From contig MU839827.1 of the NCBI GenBank assembly GCA_030411725.1, forward strand, positions 4,347,027 to 4,411,026: a stretch of 64,000 nt of DNA, written 5' to 3'. Position numbers and translations under genes: made by a program. Position 1 is the first letter of the stretch, and each line of letters opens with the position of its first letter. The notes under the pieces are model-generated. The model had not been told where the DNA came from. It saw nothing but the letters and a program-made list of their open reading frames with translations, and did not search any database. This stretch comes from Echria macrotheca (lineage: Eukaryota; Ascomycota; Sordariomycetes; Sordariales; Schizotheciaceae). Positions 44,267 through 54,744 of this stretch are shown piece by piece.

Positions 44267-45770
44267 CTCATCATTCAGCTTCCCCCTTTCACATTTCTCT
44301 CTCTCTTTCTCTCAAAAATTTTTACACTCACCGTCTTATAATTCCCGCCCTCCATCGACACCTTTTGTTTCCCATCGATCCTTCTTATTTGCCTCCCAGG
44401 AAAAGGACAGAGACTTGCGTAATTGGTTTCTCTTTTAAATTTCCTGGGACAACCAAGTACGACAAACCTACGGCCGCTGATTGGAGATTGTTCGTGGCCA
44501 CTGGGGGGAACTTTCAGTCGCACCGCAAGACAGCTTTTTTGGAGACCTCGGAGGCCTTTTTATTGGGCGCCCCAAGAGAACAAAAGAGACCACTCAACTT
44601 GCCACACACACACTCACACGCACACACTTCTACTCGGACATACGCAACGCGAGAAACTTTGCGCCGGGCCACTGCCGCCTTCTTTTTGGTGAAGCTGGGA
44701 AAAGCCGTGTGGTTGGTCACCTGTTCAGGTTTTCCTGCTGGACACACACAAAATATATCATTTGCAGGTAGGTACATAACTTTTAAACCTTTCTTTCTCA
44801 CCATCCCCCTGTCTCTTGTGCCATTTCATTCTTTTTTTTCTTCAGAATTGTTGAATGTGACTCTACCACACCCATTTCCTGTCGTGATAATAAACCACCC
44901 ACCGTAACATTTTCATCAGCCTACTTTCGCTCTACATCTATCTGCCTATTCGTACTCGACCTTGGGCGATCTCACTATCTCACACTTCCTGTGGCCTCTT
45001 CAAGTTCAGCTGGTCAGCGCGTCTGCCTGTCATCTGAACCGGTTTTCCTTTTCGGCACAGTTGTTTCTTGTGAGTCACGGCTCGACAGCTATTGAGTTTT
45101 CCGCTTTTCAGCCCTTTATCCCTTGTCATCGTGGGCTGTACACACATCCCGCCTTTCAGACTCCCTCCCGATGGATAGCCAGAAGTCAGGCTGGCAACCG
45201 TAACCTGGATGTATTTATCACGCGCGTGACGGATGAGAACGGTCAATATCTACGCTACAGTTGTTTAGGGAATGCACTTTCCGTTATGTCGCCTACCTCT
45301 ACTTGTTAACCAGGGCTGCAACTTCGGCCGTTGAGCTCGGTCCATGATAGTTATATATATGCTGACAGATATGCCTAGAACTTTGTTAAGTATCGTCTCC
45401 GCTCGAATGGCAGAGAATACGGCACGGCCAGAACCCCCGGTTGAGTCGGTGGGCACACGAGACGATGTTGTAAGGGCCGGATCTCCCATTGTTGATGAAG
45501 ATGAACGAATGGATGAGTATGTTTTTTTTTCCTTACTCCAAAACAGACAACCTTGGTTTGGCAGGAATCAATGGTCATTCACCGCCTTGCTCGCTCAACT
45601 CTCTTTCTGTTCACATTCCGTCCGATGTTTAGCACCCCCACTTATTAATATTTTTCTTTGCAGTGTTATTGTTTCTCCTTCAAGATCAAGGTATGGTTCC
45701 TCCTACCCTTTCAAATTTACTTTCTCCTACCCTTCTTCCCCTCCACTCAACAGGAATTGACCGCCGCAGC

Positions 45771-47833
45771 ATGATCAAAACCATGGAGACTCCTACCGGC
45801 ACTGAGACGCCCAGTCGCGATGATTCTATCATTGAGTAAGCTTTCCTCTGCACATCTCACTTATACCCACTCCTTGTCCAGGTCAATGCTAACATCACAG
45901 ACATCCCATGAATGGCCACCATGTCGACGTCGAAGATGATCTTGACAAAGAAGATCTCTCCCCCCCTCCAGATACCCCTATCTCGGCGACGCCCGTTTCA
46001 CCAACCCCGGCGTCGATTTCTCCTATAGCGGAGCCCATGAGCCGCACACCAAGCCTGCCTGTCAATGCTCTTGAAGATGAGATTGTTGTTGGAACAAATG
46101 CTAAGCAGCTAGCCATCGCCGCCCAAAAGATCGCCAAGACCGAGGATGTCGACATGGACGATGTCGAGATCGAGTCGGTCGTCTCCACGAAGCGGAAGCG
46201 TGTTTCGGATGACGACGAAGAATTCGCCTCTCCGGCTCCGCGCACCGGGCTCCCGGACAGCCGGCCTCGGTCGGTCCGTCCGGTAAAAGCCTTCGCTACC
46301 AACTACGCCAAAGAGGACGTACTGCTTGGGTACTGGCGCGAGTCATCGGTCCCCGAGATCAAGGATAAACATGCAGTTAGGGGCTTTATCGATAGCAAGG
46401 ACCGTCTGCGGACTCGAATCCAACCATGCAGCCGTTTCGGCCGAAATCTCAGCGTCGAGTATCCCCTGCCTCCCGGTCCCGGTGGCAGCTGGGTCACGTT
46501 CCAACAGGTCGCCTTTGAGCGTCACCTCCAAAATCTCAACCAGAACCAGGTCAAGGAGTACGTCAGGGCGCGCAGCAAGACGCAAAAGCCCGGCGAGACC
46601 ACCGAGGAGCAGGAGAAGGGCGACCGCGAGGCTGTTGAAGAGGCAATTCGAGTCTGCCAGGAGAAGGGCCCTTCGTTGACGGGCGCCCAAGAGCCGCTGG
46701 TCGCCTATGGCACCGACATTCCCGAGCACGCCAACCTCCACAGCCGCCCCGGACCCAAGAAGCGTCGGGCTTATGGGTCATACGGTGCCTCGAATTCGGA
46801 ATCGCCCGCCGCGAGCCGGCCCCCGCCGTTGGACGATCTGCCGGGAAGCCGACCTACTCGCATCCTCATAGGGTACTGGAAGGCGTCGAGCTCCAAGGAT
46901 CCCGCCGACAAGCACGCCGTCTACGGCGTCCTAGGCGCCAACGACATGTTCCGCGTCAAGCTGACGAGGAAAACCCGCGATGGTCGGGCCCTAGTCGGTA
47001 ACTTCCCCCAGGGCGCCGGCGCGCTGTGGATCTCATGGGACGAAGTCGTCTTCGAGCCCCACCTGCGCCAGCTCACCCGGCCCGAGATCAAAGAGTACTG
47101 CCGAGTGCGCCAGTGCCAGATCGACGAGGGCGAGACGGCCGCCGACCGCGTCGACAACGAGACCAAAGCCGTCTACGAGGCGCAGAAGCGCGTGGCTACC
47201 GGTCTCCCCACCGCGCCGACGAAGCGCGGCGAGCACCCAGCCGTTCCCGTCGCCCTCGCGATGAAGACGCCGACCAACGGCCACGCGTACGGAGGAGAAT
47301 CCCACGACGACCAACACCAGGCCGCCACCACCCCGCCCGACGCATTCGAGAGCCGTCCGCCGCCCCGACAGGGCCCGCAGCCCCCGCGCGCTCGTACTTC
47401 CCTCCCCAACGTCGAACTCCGCGCGGCTAATCGCCCGCCTCCCCCGTCAGCGGCCGAGCGCACCAACGACCTCGCCCGCCGCGAGATCGCGCGCATCGAA
47501 GCGGCCCAGGCACGCGCCGAGCAGCGCGCCCAGACCAGGGAGTCGTATATATCCTCTGCAACAGTTCCGTCGTCATCATCGACAGGGGAGGTATCCGCCA
47601 ACAAGGCCATGTTCGACGACAACCGGTCGCGGCTGAACAGGGTGTGGGCCGCGCAGGAGGCCAGCCGGCTGCGGGCCGGGACCGAGGACGCGATCATGGT
47701 CGAGGGCATCAAGTTTGAGCGGAAGCAGAGCGGGCCTTTTGAGGGCAAGCTTGCTAGTCAGGGGTCGATTATCTCGGTGGACGGGGAGGATTATGTTATG
47801 TATCGGGTTTTGACTAAGCCGACTTTTTTTTGA
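45771..47833 (+). CDS. Uncharacterised protein with two copies of an unnamed ~90-residue domain
   Basis: Exons 45771-45835 and 45901-47833, 665 residues. I do not recognise a named family. An acidic Pro/Ser-rich N-terminus is followed by domain A (about 157-245: VLLGYWRESSVPEIKDKHAV, PGGSWVTFQQVAFERHL, NQVKEYVRAR). A linker leads to domain B (about 338-425: ILIGYWKASSSKDPADKHAV, GALWISWDEVVFEPHL, PEIKEYCRVR). Shared core: L-x-G-Y-W-x-x-S, DKHAV, (W)-V/I-S/T-W/F-x-x-V-x-FE-x-HL, and KEY-x-R-x-R. A KRKRVSDDDEE stretch at about 100 is a candidate nuclear signal, and the C-terminus FERKQSGPFEGKLASQG, IISVDGEDYVMYRVL looks conserved. The first exon is uncertain: in-frame spliced exons upstream could add about 45 residues (see findings). 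Confidence 0.8.
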
Positions 47834-49337
47834 GTTGCAACCTTTTTTAAGAGGGTTTGGTTGTGAGGGAGGTATATATATCCCGGTGGTGAGGTGGGCT
47901 GGGACACGACATGGGGATTTCCCCCCGGCGGCGGCGGCGGGTTCGGTCGGTCGGTCGATCACCTTTGTTGCGATTATATGCGCTACCTGCCTACTTCAAC
48001 CTACCCCTACCTTATTACACACGCAGTTTCTTGCTCGATTGGCAACGGTTTTTCTCGCGGGAGCAGGAGGAGGGAAGATGAATGAGGGAAGGAAGGGAAG
48101 ATACCAATGGAAGGAGGATGGCGTGGCTATTTTCATTGCGAGGTGTTTATTGCGAGGTGTTTCGGAGCGGGAGCCGGAGCAGGAGGAGCTGGAGGAGGAG
48201 GTTGTGTTTTCCATTTTTGTTTTCTCTTTTCGCTCCTATTCCAAACTTTTAATGGGCTCGATCGATACCTACTCCCTACGTACGTTACAGATAAGGGATG
48301 GATGGATGGGAGGTTACGATCATATGCCTAGGCGTCATTGAGGAGGAAGACTTCGGGAGGAAGAGGAAGAGTAAGAATAGGGGAGGAAGGGGGTGTGGAA
48401 AACCTGGAATTTTTTCTCCTCTCTCTGTCCATTTTATAATGGGAATTCTGTGCTGGGGATGGTGGGGGTGGTTGTTTGTTGTTATTTTGTGTAGGGTGTA
48501 TGGAATGTGTTTTTCTCTCTCTTCTCTAAATATCCAACTTCCAACTTGGGCGATTCTTTATGATTGTTTATGATTGCGATATCTGTCTGTTGTTTCGATG
48601 GGGAGTGAATCTGAGGAGGTCTGGACTCTTTGATTTACCTACCTACCTAGGTACTCTACTTTACCATCCGTTGAGCCTGCTGGGTTAGGTGGATAGTGGC
48701 TAGATGTTTGTATTGAGGCATTCCCGTGACGGATGGATGGCATTAGGCGAGGGGGGAGGTTGTTGTTGTTATATACCACTTCCGTACTACTTAGCTAATG
48801 ATTGTCTGATTGTTGAACTTGAATGTAGTGTGGGTGAATACTGACAGGTATTAATTCTACGCGTTCTACTGAATATTTGAATAGTTTTGTTTAGTTCGGG
48901 GTGGTTTGCGCGTTCTAATTTGTTTACTTCTAACTGATGTTTTGTTTCTTTCTGAACCCCTGATTCTCTACCCAGCAACTTTTTCGTCGATGGTACTGCT
49001 TGACTGTAATCCACATGTTTCATAACCTGACGGTGACTTCTCGCGGTGAAATAGCAATACAATTCCGGCCACTGTACTCTTGATTTTATGCCATACTCTA
49101 GCTGTATCTGTATCCATGTCTCCACGTCTTGCCTGCCTCAGCCACCCACACGGATATATAATCCACGTCTACTTCCCACATTGATGACATACATACTCTC
49201 TTCTTCATCCATGCCCTTCATAATTCATCGTCCCCCAACTCGTCAATACATATCTCCCATCTACGACAAAGCACACTCCCACATATATACCCGCCCGTTT
49301 ACATATATACATCCCCCAAACCAATCAACACCCAAGA
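47834..49337. other. Intergenic region between convergent genes
   Basis: About 1.5 kb, with pyrimidine- and AT-rich 3' flanks of both neighbours. A short direct repeat (ATTGCGAGGTGTTT twice) occurs near 48137. No gene or RNA recognised. Confidence 0.6.
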
Positions 49338-51627
49338 TCACGCAGCAGTCAACTCCCCAATCCGCCTCTCCACCTCAGGAACCTGCCTCAACAGAACCTC
49401 CAAATCCTCCTTCTCATCCTCCAGCCTGAGTCTCCTCTCCGCATCGAGCTTCGTAAACACATAATGTCCCTGCCCGTCAAACTGCAAAATCTTGCAGTGA
49501 TATTTCCACAAACTCCGTCGATGGCTCACCGTCATCAACGTGATCCCCAGCGCCTTGGCATTGTCATACATGACCTTCTCCGTATCCAGCGTCACGCTGC
49601 TCGTGCACTCGTCCAGGATCGCATAGCGCGGCTTGTGGTAGAACAGCCGGGCCATGGCGACGCGCTGCTGCAGGCCGCCGGACAACACATCGCGCCACTC
49701 GGCCTCGGCGTCCCAGCCTTCTGGGTATAGATCCAACATATGCTCCAAATTCAAAATCTTGAGAATGGCGAGCAGGTCGGCGTCCGTGACGCCCTTGGCC
49801 CGCATCGTGCGCAGGCCGTCGGGATAAATAATTTGTTGGCGCAGAGACCCGCGGGATAGGTACGGGCGCTGCGGGATGTAAAAGATGTCGGAGAACGGAG
49901 GCTTGTAGACTGTCCCGCCGTAGACGGGCCATAGGCCGCCGAGGATGCGAAACAGCGACGATTTTCCGCAGCCGTTGGGGCCGACTACCAGGAGATGGTC
50001 ACCCGGCTTGAGAGAGAACGACAGGGCTTTGACGAGTACGTCGCCGTTGGGTGAGATGATTGGACTGTACACTGTCAGCTGCTGGGTAACCCGGCCAAAA
50101 AGGGGGACGTACACGTCAATGAAGCGAATATCCTCGCTCTCGATCACCTTACCCCTCCCCTTGAGCACCGCCTCGTTATTTTCCGTTCCAGAGCTCGAGA
50201 CCAGCTTCTTCTCAAAGTGGCCGCGCTGGATATCGTCCATGACCTCGAGCAACGTGGCAACCCGCGACGTATAGCCCGCGAGCTCCATGATTTCCCGGTA
50301 CGAAAACATGATGCGACCAAAAGCATCCGACGCCGAGAGCAGCATCCTCCGGTTCGTGACGAAGCTCTCTGTCCTGTCGCCCATGTTCATCACAGTCCCC
50401 CCGGGGAGCTTGACGAAGACGGGCACGCTGCAGAGCAGCAGACCCAGCGCACCCCAGAAATACTTGATGACAAAGTCCTCCATGAAGCCGTGGTAGAAGC
50501 GCCTCCGCAGGATATAGTTGACGTGCTTGATAAGAGTAAAGTACCCCTTGTCTAGCGTGTCCTTCTCGGCTTCGTGGCCTGCGTACAGGGCCACCTCCTC
50601 GCTGTGGTCGATTAACCTCGAGTGCTGAAAGCGGAACTCGCCCTCGAGCCTGGCCTCGTCGGCCACGTATTTCCCGAACGGTGGTGTCAGTGCTCGCATG
50701 ACGTTTGCTGAGAGCTGCACCAGCAGAGACATGAACACGACACCTTCGCCTCCCACGCTTTTGGAGAGCGATATTGTGTATATTGTCTGAACTGTTAGCA
50801 GACGTTCCCCTCAAGCCATGTAGCAGCACCTACCATATCCAAAAGCGGTTTCGCCAGGTTGCTATACAGCTCGGCCAAGCTGTTGGAGAACTTGGCCACA
50901 TCAACAGCTATAAGCTGGTCGGGGTTTTTGATCCTGTCGTCGAGGGCCGAGATGCCGTAAAAGGTCAACTGCGACAGATACTTGTCGTGAATAAACTGCG
51001 TCAGACGCGTCCGATACCTCAGCGAAAGCTCGGCCTGGTGATACGAGAGCTGTAGTGATAACCCGTTAGCATAATTTTTTCTAGTTCATAAAACCGTGTG
51101 CTCACCATCGAGTTGGTAAACGTCGCCGGGACCGCAATCAACATCCAGTACACAATGCGCATCAGAAACTCGCGCCCATTCCCCTTGACCAGCGCCTTGA
51201 CGATGGCACCATCCATGGCCGCCACCTTGAGACTGATCAGCGTCCTGACGACCAGAAAGAAGCTATGGCTGATCAGCAGCCGCGTCTCCTTGCTGCGCCA
51301 TCCCGGAATCACGATCCGCAGCAGCCTCAGCAGCGAGCGGAAGAACTCGCGGTTCAGCTCGACCTTCTTCTTTTTCTGGCCGTCGTCTTTTGCGGGCGAC
51401 TTGTCGGCGCGCTTAGCGGCGTCGCGGAGGGAGGCGGCTTTCTGCTCGGCGACGGCGTGGCGCACGCGGTTGATCAGGGCGACCAGCAGGGTGAGGTAGA
51501 CGGCGCGCGAGATGCGGGTGCGGTTGGCGAGGTAGAGCGACGTCAGCTGCGACACGACGCCGCGGATCGTGCGCTCGCGCAGCGCGGCCGGCATGGCGGC
51601 GGCCAGCTTGGACTGGGCGTTGGCCAT
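49338..51627 (-). CDS. Peroxisomal ABC half-transporter, ABCD family (Pxa-type)
   Basis: Imports long-chain acyl-CoA into peroxisomes as a dimer of half-transporters. Three exons, 51627-51106, 51049-50834 and 50786-49338, 728 residues. The N-terminal membrane domain has a basic [26 protein letters not shown] block, then several hydrophobic helices ([24 protein letters not shown] and similar, ABCD-type). The C-terminal ATPase carries Walker [10 protein letters not shown], the Q-loop [10 protein letters not shown], signature [17 protein letters not shown], Walker [11 protein letters not shown] and switch VSHR. The signature has Leu-Gln-Gln where most ABCD proteins have Glu-Lys-Gln. As I recall yeast sequences, this recalls Pxa2 rather than Pxa1, so Pxa2 is favoured but unproven. 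Divergent from the membrane-protein gene at 52100. Confidence 0.88.
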
Positions 51628-52099
51628 CGCGGGTGGTGCCGGAAAGGAATCACGTCGGCGTCGAGGGGATCATCGAGTGAGGGACGCGGGGGGGAAGAAG
51701 GGGGGTGGATCGGAGCTTGCGGAGGGATGGCGATGCTTGGTAAGGAAGTCGTCGGCGTCTGCAATTCTTCGAGAGCTGTTGATCAATGGGCTGTTGCTAA
51801 CTTGGACGGTAAACATGGACGGTGAGTGCCAACATAGCGGTGGTGCATGTTATTATCCCAGGTAGATTGGTGGTTTTGTTCTGTTCCATCCTCGGTCTTG
51901 CGTCACCCACTTTCCTGGAATGGACGGCCCGGCGCTGGCGCGGTGTGTTTCCGGCATGTGATTCCAGTGGCGGCCAGTCGTCGCTCAGTGCCGGCTTTTG
52001 GCGAGTGCCAAGCCTGGGGTCCGGGGTCGGTCAATTAAGCTGTCTCCGGATTCAACACCTCAGTCGAATTCATCCGCACATCTCCCACCACAGCTCACA
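51628..52099. promoter_or_regulatory. Shared divergent promoter (ABCD transporter / membrane protein)
   Basis: A 470-base spacer between divergent start codons. It must hold both promoters; no specific site was identified. Confidence 0.5.
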
Positions 52100-52881
52100 A
52101 TGAAGCCAATTCCCGCCCTCACCACCTGCTGCCTCCTCCTGGCCCGCCAAGCCCTCGCCAACGTCGAAAAGACAATCTTCCTCGGCCCCCGACCGGTCTC
52201 AATCCCCCTCGCCTCCCCGACCCTCGAGGACCTGCACATCGACACCCTCAACCCCCAGAATCCCTGGTCCCTCCGAACCCAGCTCACGGCCAAATTCCCC
52301 TCGGCCACCTCCCCAGAGGGCTACACGACCTGGCTTCTCCTCGATAGCCTCACCGAAGGCCAACGTTACGAAGTCCGCGTTTGCTGGCCCGCCACTGTAA
52401 TCCCTCCCCCGTGCATCCTATCCCATCCCATAACACGCCGCTGATTTTTGATGGAAAGCAACCCACGGCATTCACCCTCCGCACATATGAGCTGGACACG
52501 GTATTCGAGACGCCGCAGCTCATCACGTCGCTCAATAATTACTCCCTCACCCGCCAGCCGGCAGAAGACAGCCCAGCCCGTCGAGCAGCAGGCCGTCACG
52601 ACACCAAGGAACGCCATGCCTCGGTCCTCTTCCTCGAGATCCTCGCCGCGGCCGACTACTTCACCACCGACGCCACACTGATGCAGAACCCCCCTCCCGT
52701 GGACGTGGACATCATCCTGGATCCCTTCCTTCTCAACGTCCTCCCCCGCTCCTTGCTCCCAACAGTCGGCTACATCCTAGTCGTGGCCGTCGCGGCCATC
52801 CTGGCTTCCCAATGGACTCTCACCAAGCTCACTTCCATCATCGCGTCGGCCAACACGTCAAAATCAAAAAAGACGCAATGA
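52100..52881 (+). CDS. Conserved-looking secretory-pathway single-pass membrane protein, function unknown
   Basis: Two exons, 52100-52396 and 52459-52881, 239 residues. A cleavable signal peptide (MKPIPALTTCCLLLARQALA) is followed by a compact strand-rich luminal domain: EKTIFLGPRPVSIPL, LHIDTLNP, WLLLDSLTEGQRYEVRVCW, PTAFTLRTYELDTVFETP, and later SVLFLEILAAADYFTTD. The segment GQRYEVRVCWPATQPTAF resembles the F-G region of fibronectin-III-like folds. One transmembrane helix (LLPTVGYILVVAVAAILAS) lies near the C-terminus, and the tail ends SKSKKTQ; a Lys-rich end of this kind could retain the protein in the ER. I recognise no named family. The intron uses a GTAATC donor and a GGAAAG acceptor, weaker than the others in the window, but it joins frames in phase. 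Confidence 0.75.
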
Positions 52882-53105
52882 ATTCGGGGTTTATCAACAC
52901 GATCAAGGTATCCTCATCGATTCTAGCTTCTAACTACTACTGTCTGCTGATAGAGAGAAAAGACACCTGCAACCAATACCGGATATGCAACAAAACTCAT
53001 CAGCCGCTGGGGTTTCATCATGACTCCTAACTTCCCATCACCCGCGTAGGCAATCTCGTATACCTAGTTGATGCCCGCTCCCTCGCTCCAATCCAAACAA
53101 CGCGT

Positions 53106-54744
53106 CTAGTACGGGGTGCCGCCATAACCGCCTTGGTGCGGTGGCTGTCCGCCGCTCGCATAAGTAGGCTGGCCAGGATACGCCGGCTGCTGTCCACCTG
53201 AAGGCGTGGTACCGTACTGGGATGTCGGGTTGTACGATCCTGCCGCGCCATACGGCGGCTGGCCGTGGGGCTGTCCATACGGTGGTTGCTGGGGATGCTG
53301 GGATTGCGGGCCACCATAAGGCGGCTGTCCGCTTGACGCGCCGTATTGCGGCTGAGCCGGGTTAGGCGAGCCGTATGCCGGCTGGGACGGGTTTGGGGAT
53401 CCATATGGTGGCTGGTGACCTCCGGGCGCGGGAGCACCGTAGCTGGGCTGGCCATAAGGCGGTTGGCCATGGGCTGGTTGGCCATGGGGCGGCTGGCCGC
53501 CCGAGGAGGCAGGAGGATAACTCGTATTATGCCCACCATGCTGTCCCGGTGTAGCTCCGTAAGGAGGTTGCGACGGGTTGTGAGGCGCGCCATATGAAGG
53601 TTGGGATGCGCTGGCTGGAGCACCGTAGGACGGTTGAGCGGGATGGGAGGAGGCACCATAGGGCTGGTGTGCTTGACTCGGGTTGGGCTGGCCGTACGGC
53701 GCATGCTGCGGCCCGCCGGAAGCAGGCGGCGTGTAGGGCTGACTCCCAGGAGTTTGGTAGGATGTGGCTCCGCTCGTGTGTTGCGACTGGGGAGGTTGGT
53801 ACGAGCCGGATGTCGCCGGTTGGTACGTGGGAGGAGGCGCTTGACCGCTGTATCCGCCGCTCTGGCCGGAGTTGGAGTACCCAAAGCTCTGGCCCTAGAC
53901 GCTGTCAGCTGGATGTGATGAGTAGGTAAAAGCAAAAGAAACGTACCGAGCCGTGCGGCTTGTTTCCTCCTCCAAACAGACCCGCGACACCACCCATGAC
54001 CTGGCCGGCAAGCCCGCCTCCAGGTGTCGAGCCGTGGCCCTGGCCCGACGAGCTGCCGCCGTGGTAATTCTGCGCCGGCTGCGACGAAGACGAAGCCGGT
54101 TTGCTCCCCGACGAGAACAAGTTGGACGCCAGCTGCGTCGCCAGCTTGCCGCCGAGCCCGCCCGCGCCCCCTCCATGTCCGCCCGACGAATGGCCGCCCG
54201 AAGATGTAAGCCCGCTGAGCAGCGAACCCGCGAGACCGCCCGCGCCGCCGCCTCCTCCTCCGCCGTGGGGTTTACCGCCGCCGAGGTTGCTCATGATCGC
54301 GTTGCCAATCATACCCTGGACCTTTTTCTCGTCGTTAGTATCTCACCTGCCGCAAACGTAGAAAACACAAAACAAACATACATTAAACCCCCTCTCTCCC
54401 GTCTGCCCTACTCCTCCGACCCCGCGCGTGCCCTCCTCGCCCGGAATCACCGGCTCCATCCGGCCGTCGGGGTGCTGGATACTGCGCGACCCGTCCTGGT
54501 ACGTGATGACCTGCGGCGGCGCCTTCCCCGGCACGCCGTAGGGGTGGTCGCCCACGGGTCCCGGGGTGTCGGCGCCCGTCGGCGCCGCGTCCGTCGGCGT
54601 CTCCCACTGCGACTTGCCCGACGAGAGCTGGACGAAGTAGTACTTGCGGCTGCCGGCGTCCCACTGCGCGATCCAGCCGGCCGGCAGAGGGGGCGGCGCG
54701 AACGTGGGGCCTTCGCTGCTGCCGGGGGAGGCGGTGCCTGCCAT
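53106..54744 (-). CDS. WW-domain protein with Gly-rich and PYG-repeat low-complexity regions (WWM1-like)
   Basis: Three exons, 54744-54382, 54321-53947 and 53894-53106, 508 residues. One WW domain near the N-terminus ([20 protein letters not shown] ... SQWETP) has both signature Trp and a central YYF. The middle is Gly/Ser-rich with alternating GGG/LL helices ([32 protein letters not shown]) that recall glycine-zipper segments. The C-terminal half consists of QPPYG / QPSYGAP-type repeats, prion-like in composition. One PPxY motif (PPTY, beginning of exon 3) could bind the protein's own WW domain. The order WW, Gly-rich, Tyr/Gln/Pro-rich matches yeast Wwm1, a metacaspase-interacting protein, but the assignment is by layout. 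A second frame also stays open over exon 3 and is not the coding one. Confidence 0.82.

Larger units (their letters stand above)
41484..45770. other. Very long intergenic region, 4.3 kb
   Basis: Largest gene-free stretch outside the 28.7-32.8 kb island. Contains a CTG trinucleotide run near 41656-41677, a CTTGC-rich run near 41984-42013, CA repeats near 44251-44266 and 44603-44628, and long pyrimidine-rich tracts from 43.9 to 45.8 kb typical of a transcribed fungal leader. Spliced leader exons near 45407-45690 are discussed in findings. Frames up to 275 codons exist but are low-complexity. Confidence 0.6.

Noticed and set aside
44080..44907. 275-codon open frame on plus strand
   Set aside because: Translation of CT- and CA-rich leader sequence (strings of Ser, Pro, His, Thr); not a plausible protein.
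53027..53935. 302-codon open frame on minus strand over the WW gene
   Set aside because: It is the neighbouring frame of the PYG-repeat exon; the spliced WW frame explains the region with consistent introns.
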